64,000 nt of DNA, taken from the NCBI RefSeq assembly GCF_002949795.1, contig NZ_CP026692.1, forward strand, positions 6,060,545-6,124,544. The letters run 5' to 3'. Below the pieces are notes generated by a model. It was not told where the DNA came from and searched no databases. It was given only the letters and a program-made list of their open reading frames with translations. This DNA is from Nostoc sp. 'Lobaria pulmonaria (5183) cyanobiont'. GTDB lineage: Bacteria > Cyanobacteriota > Cyanobacteriia > Cyanobacteriales > Nostocaceae. The translations under genes were made by a program, and so were the position numbers. Shown here in pieces: positions 32,214-41,293 of the stretch (its first letter is position 1; the number at the start of each line of letters is the position of its first letter).

Positions 32214-33677
32214 TTAGGATGTGGCTTTAGCCGGCTCACAAAGTGTCGTAATTATTTCAGGAATCACCTGGTTCAAATTTCCAGCTCCCAAAAACAGCGC
32301 CAAGTCTCCTGGGCGTAGTGTTTGTAGCAAGTACTCATACACTGCGGGTAAAGTTGATTGATAAACTACCTGCGAATGCTGTTTAGCAATTTCCGCCGTT
32401 AGACGTTCACCACTAATTTGCCCTAAATTAGGTTCACCTGCACTGTAAATATCAGTCAGTACAACCAAATCAGCATGGGTAAAGGACTCGGCAAATTCTT
32501 CTAAAAAGGTCAGTGTACGGCTATAGCGATGAGGTTGGAAGATGGCAACCACTCTTTGCCCTGGTCTTGCCTGTAAACGTGCTGCGGCGAGAGTAACGCG
32601 AATCTCGCTAGGGTGGTGAGCATAGTCATCAATGAAGGTAATGCCATTGACTTCACCTCGAAACTCAAAGCGTCGTCTTGCTCCTTCAAAGGTGGCGATA
32701 CCTTTGGCAATTGCTCCAAATTCTAAGCCCAAAGCGCGACCAACAGCTACTGCCGCTAGGGCATTGCTGAGATTATGCCGACTGAGCAACCGCAACGTCA
32801 ACACGCCCAAAGCTTTGCCTCTTTCCCAAACCAAAGCCGTGGTACCATCAGCGCGATAATCAATATTGGTGACGGTGTAATCGGCGTCGGTATCTGAGTA
32901 TAAGCTGTAGGTAATTGTGGGTTGCAAGCGATCGCGCACCGTAGCACAGTCAATACTACCTATTAACGTTTTACAACCCTTAGCAAATGTCTGGAAGATG
33001 TCAATGACTTCTTCTAATGTATCGTAATGGTCAGGATGATCTAGTTCAATATTGGTAATGATGCCAATTTCGGGAGCGTGTTTTACTAAAGAACCATCTG
33101 ATTCATCTGCTTCGGCTACCAAATATTGGCTTTGTCCCAATCGAGCATTACCTTCCCAAGCATTGACTTCGCCACCGACTAAAATCGTTGGGTCTAGACC
33201 TGCTTCCAGAAGCATATAGCCAATCATGCTACTGGTTGTAGTTTTGCCGTGTGTTCCTGCCACTGCAATACTGTAGTAATCGGCAATTAAAGCTGCTAGT
33301 ACATCTGAACGATGTAAAACTGGACAACCTAATTCCAGAGCTGCTTTGTATTCTAAATTATTAGTGTTAATTGCTGTTGAACAAATGACTTGAGGCAATT
33401 TTGACTTAGTATCAGCAGGTAATTGTTCTTGTGAATTTAATACTACTGGATTAGCTAATACCTGAGGGTGAAAGAATTCGAGATTGCTTGCCTCTTGTTT
33501 ACCAAAAATATGAGCGCCGATAGATTCCAACTTGTGCGTAATGTGGTTAGGACGAAGATCCGAACCTGATACTGGAAATTGACGCTTTGTGAGAACGTAT
33601 GCCAGAGCAGACATACCTATGCCACCGATGCCAATGAAATGAAATGGTCTACCACTAAAATCTACAGAATTAGTCAT
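32214..33677 (-). CDS. murC: UDP-N-acetylmuramate--L-alanine ligase
   Basis: MurC adds L-alanine to UDP-MurNAc, consuming ATP. It has 487 residues with the nucleotide-sugar-binding N-terminus FIGIGGIGMSALA (14-26), the P-loop GTHGKTTT (141-148), EADESDGS and the ligase C-domain with DDYAHHPSEI and FQPHRYSRT. It is the first gene of the apparent murC-murB unit. The start is the ATG at 33675-33677 (MTNSVDFSG). Confidence 0.98.
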   Translation of the reverse strand: MTNSVDFSGRPFHFIGIGGIGMSALAYVLTKRQFPVSGSDLRPNHITHKLESIGAHIFGKQEASNLEFFHPQVLANPVVLNSQEQLPADTKSKLPQVICSTAINTNNLEYKAALELGCPVLHRSDVLAALIADYYSIAVAGTHGKTTTSSMIGYMLLEAGLDPTILVGGEVNAWEGNARLGQSQYLVAEADESDGSLVKHAPEIGIITNIELDHPDHYDTLEEVIDIFQTFAKGCKTLIGSIDCATVRDRLQPTITYSLYSDTDADYTVTNIDYRADGTTALVWERGKALGVLTLRLLSRHNLSNALAAVAVGRALGLEFGAIAKGIATFEGARRRFEFRGEVNGITFIDDYAHHPSEIRVTLAAARLQARPGQRVVAIFQPHRYSRTLTFLEEFAESFTHADLVVLTDIYSAGEPNLGQISGERLTAEIAKQHSQVVYQSTLPAVYEYLLQTLRPGDLALFLGAGNLNQVIPEIITTLCEPAKATS

Positions 33678-34080
33678 TTATTGCTCCTCTTACACCACAC
33701 CACACCATAATCACAAATGACACGCGTATCATAACAGGAATTTGATTTTTACCGTAACTACTCCTGTATCATGTTCATGTTTGATGCCCAAATGATGTTT
33801 CTGCTCTGGCTTTCCTGGTTCAGAATGATTTTACCTTGGTTGAAGGTTTTTGCTATTTCTGAACTGTTCTTAAGATTATTCTGAAAATTTTGGCTGCATC
33901 GGGAAAGAAATTCTTGTAATGTCAAATACATATTTTTGGCTACCTTACTGGAATTGGCTACATAATACATTGTTTAGTGAAACTAATTTGAAATTGCATC
34001 AAGTCTAGGCGTGAATTGAGTACAATAGTACATTGGTAATGAAACTATTTTTCAATTGCATAAAACCCAGGCTTATCTGG
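33678..34080. other. Divergent spacer murC/nadD, no supported gene
   Basis: These are 400 bases between the divergent murC and nadD genes. A 70-codon minus-strand frame (33758-33970) shows no recognisable domain and no good ribosome-binding site. I see no repeat or hairpin of note. TACATTGTTTAGTGAAACTA and TACATTGGTAATGAAACTA at about 33968 and 34030 form an imperfect direct repeat. Confidence 0.5.
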
Positions 34081-34707
34081 ATGCAGCAACTAGCAATTTT
34101 TGGTGGCACATTCAATCCAATTCATTGGGGACACCTGCTTGTAGCCGAGACAGCTTTGCATCAAGTATCCCTTGAAAAGGTAATTTGGGTGCCATCCCTA
34201 AATCCTCCTCACAAAGAAGCAGCTTTGTTTGAGCATCGCGTGCAAATGTTGCAATTATCCATAAAAGATAACCCAGCGTTTACTGTCTCACTAGTGGAGA
34301 CAAATCGCTCTGGGACTTCTTATGCCATTAACACCCTGATTGACTTATCTGCTTGTTACCCAAATACTCACTGGTACTGGATTGTGGGCTTGGATACTTT
34401 CCAAACCTTACCCGGTTGGTACCGAGGACACGAATTAGCACAAATGTGTGATTGGCTAATCGCACCCCGACAGCTAGGTGGTGAGACTATAACTCAAAGT
34501 AAATTAATCTGCAAGCAAGTGGAGCAACAACTTAGAGAGCAGTCACGTAACATTCACTGGCAACTCTTAAATATACCTTTAGTAGGAGTTTCGTCAAGTC
34601 TAATTCGCAAATTTTGCCGCGAACGCCAGTCAATTCGTTATTTAGTCCCGGAATCGGTCAGATCATATATCACTAACAACAATCTCTACTCTTACAAATC
34701 TGAATAA
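34081..34707 (+). CDS. nadD: Nicotinate-nucleotide adenylyltransferase
   Basis: NadD adenylates nicotinate mononucleotide on the way to NAD. From the ATG at 34081 it has 208 residues and begins MQQLAIFGGTFNPIHWGHL, containing GGTFNP and the HxGH active-site motif (HWGH). The C-terminal SSSLIRKFCRERQSIRYLVP matches the ISSTxIR signature. An upstream GTG-type start (34033) would add residues unlike the family. gap follows 116 bases downstream on the same strand. Confidence 0.93.
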   Translation: MQQLAIFGGTFNPIHWGHLLVAETALHQVSLEKVIWVPSLNPPHKEAALFEHRVQMLQLSIKDNPAFTVSLVETNRSGTSYAINTLIDLSACYPNTHWYWIVGLDTFQTLPGWYRGHELAQMCDWLIAPRQLGGETITQSKLICKQVEQQLREQSRNIHWQLLNIPLVGVSSSLIRKFCRERQSIRYLVPESVRSYITNNNLYSYKSE

Positions 34708-34751
34708 ATTATGTGTTTTTTTATTGATCTAACACTTTATGGTTAAAAGTG

Positions 34752-34760
34752 CCCCCCCCC
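34752..34760 (+). repeat. Homopolymer C9 tract upstream of gap
   Basis: A run of nine C residues lies 64 bases before the gap start codon. Homopolymers of this length are prone to slippage, and here it falls in the probable promoter or leader. It could also be a sequencing-sensitive spot. Confidence 0.7.
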
Positions 34761-34823
34761 TTTGCGATATGATTGGGGTCAACGATATCAACATATAAGC
34801 ATAAATACAGAGGGCAAGACACT

Positions 34824-35837
34824 GTGATTAGAGTTGCAATCAACGGTTTCGGGCGGATTGGACGTAACTTTGCGCGTTGCTGGGTGGGTAGAGAGAATAG
34901 TCGAATCGATCTTGTCGCTATTAATGACACTTCAGACCCTAGAACCAATGCTCACCTGCTGAAGTATGACTCAATGTTAGGGAAGATCAAGGGTGCTGAG
35001 ATTAGTGCCGATGATAACTCTATCATCGTTAACGGTAAGACCATTAAATGCGTATCCGATCGCAACCCAGAAAACTTGCCCTGGAAAGATTGGGGAATTG
35101 ACCTAATTATCGAAGCAACCGGGGTATTTACTAGCAAAGAAGGAGCGCTCAGGCACGTAAATGCCGGAGCCAAGAAAGTTCTGATTACCGCTCCTGGTAA
35201 AAACGAGGATGGTACTTTTGTGGTTGGTGTGAATCATCATGACTATGACCACAACAAACACCACATTATCAGTAATGCTAGCTGTACTACCAATTGCTTG
35301 GCACCAATCGCCAAGGTGTTGAACGATAAGTTCGGCATCATCAAAGGTACGATGACCACCACCCACAGCTATACAGGCGATCAGCGCTTGCTAGACGCTT
35401 CTCACCGGGATTTGCGACGGGCGAGGGCCGCAGCGATAAACATTGTACCCACCTCTACTGGCGCAGCAAAAGCAGTGGCGCTGGTTATCCCAGACCTCAA
35501 AGGCAAGCTAAATGGCGTTGCCTTGCGCGTACCAACCCCGAACGTCTCAATGGTAGATTTCGTAGTTCAGGTTGAGAAGCGTACTATTACTGAAGAAGTT
35601 AACCAAGCTCTCAAAGATGCTGCCGAAGGCCCACTCAAAGGGATTTTGGACTACAGCCAACTAGAACTAGTATCTTCCGATTATCAAGGTAGTGATGCTT
35701 CTTCGATTGTTGATTCTAGCTTGACTTTGGTTATGGGCAATGACCTAGTAAAAGTTATGGCGTGGTATGACAACGAGTGGGGTTACAGCCAACGAGTCTT
35801 GGATCTGGCAGAATTGGTAGCTGAAAAGTGGCAATAA
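34824..35837 (+). CDS. gap2: Glyceraldehyde-3-phosphate dehydrogenase (Gap2 type)
   Basis: This 337-residue phosphorylating GAPDH acts in the Calvin cycle and gluconeogenesis. VIRVAINGFGRIGRNFARCW is the NAD(P)-binding start; the catalytic cysteine is in SNASCTTNCLAP and the histidine in TTTHSYTGDQR. Close agreement with cyanobacterial Gap2 (INDTSDPRTNAHLLKYDSML; VSSDYQGSDASS) supports the NADP/NAD dual-cofactor photosynthetic form rather than glycolytic Gap1. The GTG start at 34824 was chosen because 17 extra codons upstream from a TTG do not match the family. AGGGC lies eight bases ahead. Confidence 0.95.
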   Translation: MIRVAINGFGRIGRNFARCWVGRENSRIDLVAINDTSDPRTNAHLLKYDSMLGKIKGAEISADDNSIIVNGKTIKCVSDRNPENLPWKDWGIDLIIEATGVFTSKEGALRHVNAGAKKVLITAPGKNEDGTFVVGVNHHDYDHNKHHIISNASCTTNCLAPIAKVLNDKFGIIKGTMTTTHSYTGDQRLLDASHRDLRRARAAAINIVPTSTGAAKAVALVIPDLKGKLNGVALRVPTPNVSMVDFVVQVEKRTITEEVNQALKDAAEGPLKGILDYSQLELVSSDYQGSDASSIVDSSLTLVMGNDLVKVMAWYDNEWGYSQRVLDLAELVAEKWQ

Positions 35838-35877
35838 TTTGTCATTAGTCATTGGTCATTAGTCATTAGTCATTAGA
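35838..35877. repeat. Heptamer repeat after gap
   Basis: TTGTCATTAGTCATTGGTCA and following TTAGTCA units fill about 40 bases directly after the gap stop codon. They belong to the same family as the other GTCATTA arrays. A GC-richer dispersed repeat (CTACGAGTTCTCCAACGGAG) follows at about 35907. Confidence 0.75.
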
Positions 35878-35942
35878 AAAATCACATAGACGCTCTAGCG
35901 GCTACTCTACGAGTTCTCCAACGGAGTACCCGCAGGGTAGGA

Positions 35943-36986
35943 CTATTGTCCAAAATGTTGAAATCCCTGGTCAAGACTCAGAACTTGGTCAGGGAATTTT
36001 TTTTGCTCGTCGTGCAATATTACTGTCGATCCGGCTGTAATCCTGCCTGCGATCGCAGCACCTTCTCCAAGGTGTTGCACTAAGGTTGATGCTAACTCTT
36101 GTGGTAAACACAGCACTAATTCAAAGTCTTCGCCACCATATAGAGCATAAGCTAGCGCTTGGTCTGGTGTCAGCCAATGGTTAAAAGTTTTTGGTAGGGG
36201 AATTTGTCTGCGTTCTAAAACAGCGCCAACGCCACTCGTGCGGCAAATTTGAATAATCGCATCTGCTAAACCATCGCTGCTATCCATACCAGCAATGGAA
36301 AGTTGGAAGTTAGGAGTTAAGATTTTCCAGAGGATTGCTAAGACATCTAATCGTGGCTGTGGGCGTTGGTGTGCGCGGATTAGAGCCGTCTTTTCTTCGT
36401 TGTTAAGATTTTCTCCTAATTCGGGATGCAAAAGCAGTTCTAAGCCCGCGTGAGAGGCTCCATGAACGCCTGTAACGACGATCGCATCCCCAATCGCAGC
36501 AGCAGAACGACGGATAATTTGACTAGGGTTAACTTGACCAAAAGCAGTAATTGCCAAAGTAGTAACAGGCGATCGCACCACATCACCCCCAACAATTGGG
36601 GTATTGTATTTTTGCAGGCATTCCGTCATTCCCTGGTACAAGCGTTCTACCCAACTCACCCTAAGTTCACCGGGTAGTCCCAAGCCGACAGTGATTCCCA
36701 ATGGCGAAGCGCCCATTGCTGCTAAATCTGATAAATTGGCAGTCACTGCTCGCCAACCAGCATCTTCTGGAGAAGTGGTGAGGTTGCTAAAATGTATGCC
36801 ATCAACCAGCACATCTGTAGTCACTACCAAAAATTGCCCTGGTGCAGTCTCAAGTACTGCGGCATCATCGCCGATAATTTCTGGTGGGCAGAAGCGCTGT
36901 AATCTTTCTAAAAGACCTTGTTCGCCAATGTCTTTTACTTGTTGAGAAGATAACTCACTGTTCACAATCGGTTTTCCGTGTTGCAA
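35943..36986 (-). CDS. thiL: Thiamine-monophosphate kinase
   Basis: ThiL phosphorylates thiamine monophosphate to thiamine pyrophosphate. It has 347 residues with PurM/ThiL-like motifs GDDAAVLE (metal/ATP binding), TTDVLVDGIHF, NLSDLAAMGASPLG, GDVVRSP, ITAFGQV and GMDSSDGLADA, and the C-terminal GGEDFELV. It stands alone on the minus strand between gap and a Uma2 gene transcribed divergently. Confidence 0.96.
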   Translation of the reverse strand: MQHGKPIVNSELSSQQVKDIGEQGLLERLQRFCPPEIIGDDAAVLETAPGQFLVVTTDVLVDGIHFSNLTTSPEDAGWRAVTANLSDLAAMGASPLGITVGLGLPGELRVSWVERLYQGMTECLQKYNTPIVGGDVVRSPVTTLAITAFGQVNPSQIIRRSAAAIGDAIVVTGVHGASHAGLELLLHPELGENLNNEEKTALIRAHQRPQPRLDVLAILWKILTPNFQLSIAGMDSSDGLADAIIQICRTSGVGAVLERRQIPLPKTFNHWLTPDQALAYALYGGEDFELVLCLPQELASTLVQHLGEGAAIAGRITAGSTVILHDEQKKFPDQVLSLDQGFQHFGQ

Positions 36987-37054
36987 AATTACGAAGAAAA
37001 CTGATGATTTACTTTACTCTTTAAGATAAGGGTATCGTCTAGGAGTCAGTTGGA

Positions 37055-37642
37055 ATGGTAACAACACCAGTAACCAGCATCACATTTGAGGAGTACTTAA
37101 CCTATGATGATGGTAGCGATTTCCATTATGAGCTGGTGGATGGCAAGCTAGAGCTAATGAATCCACCTACTATTGAACATTTCCTGATTGTCGATTTTTT
37201 GGATACTGCTTTGAAAGCAGAAATCAAACGTTGTAACTATACTTGGCTGTGTTTTCGGGAAAGTGGGGTGAGAACGGGTAGAAATAAATCTAGGTTGACC
37301 GATCTGTGTGTAGTGACACTGGAGCAAGCTAGAGAATTGTTGAATGCTTCAGCAGTATTTGAGTCACCCCCGTTATTAATTGTTGAGGTGGTTAGTCCAG
37401 AGTCTGTGAAACGGGACTATCGCTATAAGCGATCAGAATATGCGGCGTTAGAGGTTCCTGAATATTGGATTGTAGACCCACTGCAAACAAAAGTTTCCGT
37501 GTTACTACTGGAAGATGGATTGTACGAAGAAACAGTTTTTACAACAACTCAAGAAATTGGATCACGGACTTTTCCAGAATTAGCGATCGCAGTTGATCAG
37601 ATATTCACCGCCGGAAATTTGAATCAGGGGAGACGCGATTAA
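37055..37642 (+). CDS. Uma2-family protein, gene B
   Basis: This 195-residue Uma2 (DUF820) protein has ITFEEYLTYDDGSDFHYELVDGK at the N-terminus, DLCVVTLEQ, PPLLIVEVVSPESVKRDYRYKRSEY (the core acidic E-x-V site) and VPEYWIVDPLQ. The last codons RRD-stop are encoded inside an ATTAAT palindrome (37631-37650), with the TAA stop at its centre. Function is unknown; the fold is predicted nuclease-like. It is the second of five Uma2 loci in the window and is divergent to thiL. Confidence 0.88.
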   Translation: MVTTPVTSITFEEYLTYDDGSDFHYELVDGKLELMNPPTIEHFLIVDFLDTALKAEIKRCNYTWLCFRESGVRTGRNKSRLTDLCVVTLEQARELLNASAVFESPPLLIVEVVSPESVKRDYRYKRSEYAALEVPEYWIVDPLQTKVSVLLLEDGLYEETVFTTTQEIGSRTFPELAIAVDQIFTAGNLNQGRRD

Positions 37643-37650
37643 TCGCGTCT
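37631..37650. repeat. ATTAAT-centred palindrome overlapping a stop codon
   Basis: AGACGCGATT and AATCGCGTCT form a perfect 20-base palindrome. Its central TAA is the stop codon of the Uma2 gene B. It has the same layout as 8421-8446 and 47138-47175 but with CG pairs at the variable stem positions. Confidence 0.8.
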
Positions 37651-37680
37651 GTACAGGAATTATTCTTCCCCTGCTCCTTT

Positions 37681-38787
37681 TTATGCAGCTTGCGGCTGAA
37701 CCAGATTTTCTATTCCCTGAACCACAGCTGCCGATTCAATTTTGTCACCAGCCTTTAGTTTATCCAAAACTTCTCTCCCTTCGGTGAGATAGCCAAAAAC
37801 GGCATAACGACCATCCAATAGGTTGCGTCCGGCGGGGGTGAGTTCTGGTTCAAACAAAAAGAAGAAAAATTGTGATGAACCACCATTTACTTCACTTTCA
37901 GGACGAGCCATCACTACTGCACCAAAGGCAGAAAAAGGTAGAACTGGCATATCAACGTAACGTCCAGCTTCTTCTAAAGTAATGCCATAAGTGGGTACTT
38001 TATCGCCTTTAACTAAGACTTCTAAGGGAATAGCGCGATATTTGCCCGTTGTTGGGTCAATAAAACCCACATCTTTCCCAGCAGGATCTCCAGTTTGGAG
38101 AAAGTAAGATTCTTCAGAACGGGTAAATTCTAAGCCATTATAAAAACCCCTCTGTACCAAATCTACAAAATTACCAGCAGTTACAGGGGCGCTATAACCG
38201 TCTACCACAAGAGCTAAATCGCCTTTGTTGGTTTTAATTTCTATAGTGGCACGACCTTTAAGTTGTGGCAGGTTACTGTATTCAACAGGAACTTCAAAGG
38301 GAAATTGTTTCACCATTGAATCTTCTAGCCCAGTAACGAGATTTAGTAGTTTACTTCTCTCTTGCAGAATTTGTTCTTTATCTTTGCTGTTCGCCAATTC
38401 TTCCAATTTACCCACCCCAGATTTCAACTCAGTAATCCAAGCTTCAGCTTGGGGTTGGCGTTCTGCGGGAACGCTTGTTAAGATTTGGGAAGGTTTATCG
38501 AGAATGCGGGATGCTTGGCTGATGTCTTTGGAAATAGCACCCCAACGCCGATTCGCCCGCAGTTGGGCAGAGATGTCCTCTAAGCTGCCTTGTAGTTGCC
38601 GCACAGGTTTGTTATCTATCGGGAGTGCATACCGTAACAAAGCCTTTCCGTCGGTAATTGCATTGCCGGCTGGGAGTGCGGCGCTACTGGAGGGAGTCCA
38701 CCCAGCTGTAGTTATGCCTAAAAATATTGTTATCAGCAGTATTGCCATTAGGCTCTTCTTCAGCCAGGATTTTAATAAGTTAAGCAT
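37681..38787 (-). CDS. Thylakoid-lumen cyclophilin-type peptidyl-prolyl isomerase (CYP38/TLP40-like)
   Basis: The 368-residue protein has a signal peptide (MLNLLKSWLKKSLMAILLIT to SSSAALPA). A helical N-terminal domain (about 40-165, LRANRRWGAISKDISQASRI) is followed by a cyclophilin-like beta domain from about 175. There, IEIKTNKGDLALVVDGYSAPV, NFVDLVQRGFYNGLEF and GGSSQFFFFLFEPELT are visible. This two-domain layout matches CYP38/TLP40, which assists photosystem II assembly in the lumen. Several catalytic positions of active cyclophilins are altered, as in CYP38, so it may lack isomerase activity. The ATG at 38787 is preferred to a TTG at 38799. Confidence 0.9.
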   Translation of the reverse strand: MLNLLKSWLKKSLMAILLITIFLGITTAGWTPSSSAALPAGNAITDGKALLRYALPIDNKPVRQLQGSLEDISAQLRANRRWGAISKDISQASRILDKPSQILTSVPAERQPQAEAWITELKSGVGKLEELANSKDKEQILQERSKLLNLVTGLEDSMVKQFPFEVPVEYSNLPQLKGRATIEIKTNKGDLALVVDGYSAPVTAGNFVDLVQRGFYNGLEFTRSEESYFLQTGDPAGKDVGFIDPTTGKYRAIPLEVLVKGDKVPTYGITLEEAGRYVDMPVLPFSAFGAVVMARPESEVNGGSSQFFFFLFEPELTPAGRNLLDGRYAVFGYLTEGREVLDKLKAGDKIESAAVVQGIENLVQPQAA

Positions 38788-38887
38788 GGGATAACTCAAA
38801 TGCAGCAGTGAATTGTTGACTGGACGTAACCCATAAATAATCTTCCCACGTTAGGTGATGAGTGGAGCAGAGGTCTAGGGCTGAGGA

Positions 38888-38936
38888 AAAATGACTAATG
38901 ACAATGACACTAAACTAATGACAAATGCCCAATGAC
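38888..38936. repeat. Heptamer-type repeat upstream of efp
   Basis: AAATGACTAATGACAATGAC and related units lie 55-100 bases ahead of efp in the divergent spacer, possibly within its promoter region. Confidence 0.6.
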
Positions 38937-38989
38937 GACCCTAGAAGGGTACAATAAATGCCGATTGTCTTCCAAAATTTGAAAGTTTC

Positions 38990-39547
38990 ATGATCTCCAG
39001 TAACGACTTTCGACCCGGTGTTTCAATTGTATTGGATGGGTCTGTATGGCGAGTGCTTGAATTCTTGCACGTCAAACCAGGCAAAGGTTCCGCCTTTGTA
39101 CGAACTAAGCTAAAAAATGTCCAGAGTGGGAGCGTTATGGAAAAAACGTTCCGCGCAGGGGAAACAGTGCCGCAAGCCACTCTAGAAAAAAGTACGATGC
39201 AGCATACCTATAAAGAAGGCGATGAGTTTGTCTTTATGGATATGGAAACCTACGAAGAAGGCAGATTGACTCGCCAACAAATTGGCGATCGCGTCAAGTA
39301 CCTCAAAGAAGGTATGGAAGCCGAAGTGATTCGGTGGGGCGAACAGGTACTGGGAGTAGAGTTACCTAAGTCTGTGGTTCTGGAAATTGTACAAACAGAT
39401 CCAGGTTTAAAAGGTGACACTGCCACAGGTGGCTCAAAACCAGCAACTCTGGAAACTGGTGCAGTTGTGATGGTTCCTTTATTTATTTCCCAAGGAGAAC
39501 GTATCAAAGTTGATACTCAGGAAGATAAATATATCAGCAGGGAATAA
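38990..39547 (+). CDS. efp: Elongation factor P
   Basis: EF-P relieves ribosome stalling at consecutive prolines. It has 185 residues with three OB-like domains. The loop HVKPGKGSAF presents K32, the position modified in many bacteria. FRAGETVPQATLEKSTMQHTY and the C-terminal signature (KGDTATGGSKPATLETGAVV) are intact. accB follows after 109 bases, a pairing conserved in cyanobacteria, so co-transcription is likely. It starts with ATG at 38990. Confidence 0.98.
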   Translation: MISSNDFRPGVSIVLDGSVWRVLEFLHVKPGKGSAFVRTKLKNVQSGSVMEKTFRAGETVPQATLEKSTMQHTYKEGDEFVFMDMETYEEGRLTRQQIGDRVKYLKEGMEAEVIRWGEQVLGVELPKSVVLEIVQTDPGLKGDTATGGSKPATLETGAVVMVPLFISQGERIKVDTQEDKYISRE

Positions 39548-39551
39548 CTTT

Positions 39552-39600
39552 CATCTCTATGGAGATGCTTGCTCCCGATTGAAATCCCTACATAGGGATT
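39552..39600. other. Two small hairpins in the efp-accB spacer
   Basis: ATCTC-TATG-GAGAT (39552-39565) and AATCCCTA-CAT-AGGGATT (39583-39600) are adjacent inverted repeats between efp and accB. Neither has a good T run, so they may be processing or attenuation structures rather than full terminators. Confidence 0.5.
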
Positions 39601-39656
39601 AATTCCCTGCCACACTTAAGATGCTCATTTACGGATAGGTCGAGGTAATAAAAACT

Positions 39657-40214
39657 GTGCCATTGGACTTTAATGAAATCCGCCAACTTCTGGCAACTAT
39701 CGCACAAACAGATATTGCAGAAGTCACGCTCAAAAGCGATGATTTTGAGCTAACAGTCCGTAAGGCTGTGAGCGTTAACAATCAGATGTTGTCGGTAGGT
39801 CAAGGGACTTTAGGCGGTGTGGTAGGTTCAGGCTTGACATCGGGTTCATCTGGGGGAAACCAGATGAGCGGAAGTCAGGTAACGGAGGTATCCACATCTC
39901 GTGTATTTGAGAATACTGGAACTAGCACACAAATGCAGTTGTCAGTAAATCCTGCCTCAACCATTGACCAAAGATTAGTAGAAGTGCCTTCCCCAATGGT
40001 AGGAACATTTTATCGCGCTCCTGCGCCTGGGGAAGCAGCATTTGTGGAAGTGGGCGATCGCGTCCGCAAGGGTCAAACAGTCTGTATCATTGAAGCCATG
40101 AAGCTGATGAATGAAATCGAAGCCGAAGTCTCTGGACAGGTGATGGAAATTCTTCTCGAAAATGGCGACGCTGTAGAATATGGTCAACCTTTGATGCGAA
40201 TTAACCCTGATTAA
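39657..40214 (+). CDS. accB: Biotin carboxyl carrier protein of acetyl-CoA carboxylase
   Basis: AccB carries the carboxyl group on biotin in the first step of fatty acid synthesis. It has 185 residues. The N-terminal dimerisation part begins PLDFNEIRQLLATIAQTDIA, then a Gly/Ser-rich linker (50-105) leads to the biotinyl domain with EAMKLMNEIEAE (biotinylated K149). It starts with GTG at 39657. It probably belongs to the efp transcript. Confidence 0.97.
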   Translation: MPLDFNEIRQLLATIAQTDIAEVTLKSDDFELTVRKAVSVNNQMLSVGQGTLGGVVGSGLTSGSSGGNQMSGSQVTEVSTSRVFENTGTSTQMQLSVNPASTIDQRLVEVPSPMVGTFYRAPAPGEAAFVEVGDRVRKGQTVCIIEAMKLMNEIEAEVSGQVMEILLENGDAVEYGQPLMRINPD

Positions 40215-40276
40215 GTATTAATGTATATATGAAGTGAGTCATTGTTAAAATTTTCTGTCCTTGCGGGTTAACCCTG

Positions 40277-40624
40277 ATGAAACAAACGTTGCCTTTACCA
40301 CCAGAAGTGGTGCAACAAGTAGCTGAATACTTCAGCTTGTTAAGTGAGCCAATGCGCCTACGGCTGCTACACTTATTACGGGATGAAGAAAAATGCGTGC
40401 AAGAGTTGGTAGAGGCAACACAGACTTCTCAGGCAAATGTATCAAAACACCTGAAGGTAATGTGGCAAGCAGGTATTCTTAGCCGCCGCAGTGAAGGAAC
40501 TTGCGCCTATTACCGGGTGGAAGATCAAATGATTTTTGATTTGTGTAATCGGGTTTGCGATCGCCTCGCCACAAGGTTAGAGCAGCAAGCCCGTAATTTT
40601 CGCGTGTTAAATAGCAAACGTTAG
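40277..40624 (+). CDS. ArsR/SmtB-family transcriptional regulator
   Basis: The 115-residue winged-helix regulator has SEPMRLRLLHLLRDEEKCVQ, then ELVEATQTSQANVSKHLKVM with its recognition helix, and the wing AGILSRRSEGTCAYYRV. A single cysteine sits in EEKCVQEL at the end of helix 3, with a second in TCAYYRV and a third in LCNRVCD. There is no typical ELCVCDL metal site, so metal sensing is uncertain and thiol sensing is an alternative. It follows accB by 62 bases on the same strand. No cation transporter is adjacent to hint at a target. Confidence 0.9.
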   Translation: MKQTLPLPPEVVQQVAEYFSLLSEPMRLRLLHLLRDEEKCVQELVEATQTSQANVSKHLKVMWQAGILSRRSEGTCAYYRVEDQMIFDLCNRVCDRLATRLEQQARNFRVLNSKR

Positions 40625-40684
40625 GTCAGTTGTCATTTGTCATTTGTCCAAAACTAATGACTAATGACTAATGACCAATGACTA
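40625..40684. repeat. Heptamer tandem array between convergent genes
   Basis: GTCATTTGTCATTTGTCC followed by ACTAATGACTAATGACTAAT-type units fills the whole 57-base gap between the ArsR gene and the GerMN gene. The GerMN stop (CTA at 40682-40684, TAG on the minus strand) is part of the last repeat unit. Confidence 0.9.
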
Positions 40685-41293
40685 AAGCGGATAATCTTTC
40701 TGAAACTGTTCGCGAGTTAGGGGTTGTTGTAACTCTAGACCCTCGCCGCCTAAAACATCCAACGGTTTGCCGTTCACGTCAATGTACACCTTGGCTTTGG
40801 GATTTAAACTTGTCGCAGTATAAACAACTTGTCCGACGCGGCCCATCATTGAGGTGCTACCACCACCACTGGTAAAATCTTCAGATAAATTAACGTGAAC
40901 CTCGTTATTTTCCGCCTTCAGTCCCAATAGCTTAGTTTCTTTAGGGATAGTTGTTGAATCTGTCCCTTCTGTTGGGCCTGCTAACAAACTTTGGAAAGCT
41001 GCTTCTAAAGGCTGGTTGGGTCGAATAGAAGCGACTTTAACAGGTTGGGGAACCAAAGCAATATTTTTGTCTTTTGATCTTAGCCAATAAACATTAGGGG
41101 TTTGCTCATTAGCTGGCTGCCTAGTTGATGGCTGTGCTGGTTGATCGATGCGCGCAGAGGGGTTTGATGGTGTAGGAGTATTGCCAGATTGTGTGGTAAA
41201 CCAAGCTACACCGCCACCCACCGCTACAACCGCTGCTGACACGGCTGCAATTACGCCTGAAGAAATACGATTAGATCCTTGTTGGTCTTTCAT
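40682..41293 (-). CDS. GerMN domain-containing membrane-anchored protein
   Basis: The 203-residue protein has an N-terminal membrane anchor (about 10-32, ISSGVIAAVSAAVVAVGGGV). A Pro/Ser/Thr-rich linker and a GerMN domain from about 65 follow: VYWLRSKDKNIALVPQPVKV, LEAAFQSLLAGPTEGT, VHVNLSEDFTSGGG and YTATSLNPKAKVYIDVNG. GerMN domains occur in spore germination GerM and in envelope lipoproteins with a probable peptidoglycan-related role. It is exported to the periplasm. The ATG at 41293 was preferred to a TTG at 41299. Confidence 0.9.
   Translation of the reverse strand: MKDQQGSNRISSGVIAAVSAAVVAVGGGVAWFTTQSGNTPTPSNPSARIDQPAQPSTRQPANEQTPNVYWLRSKDKNIALVPQPVKVASIRPNQPLEAAFQSLLAGPTEGTDSTTIPKETKLLGLKAENNEVHVNLSEDFTSGGGSTSMMGRVGQVVYTATSLNPKAKVYIDVNGKPLDVLGGEGLELQQPLTREQFQKDYPL

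Noticed and set aside
33758..33970. 70-codon minus-strand frame upstream of murC
   Set aside because: No domain or clear ribosome-binding site in a divergent promoter region.
38225..38794. 189-codon plus-strand frame opposite the cyclophilin gene
   Set aside because: It is antisense to a gene with a clear signal peptide and domain structure, and the translated sequence has no family character.
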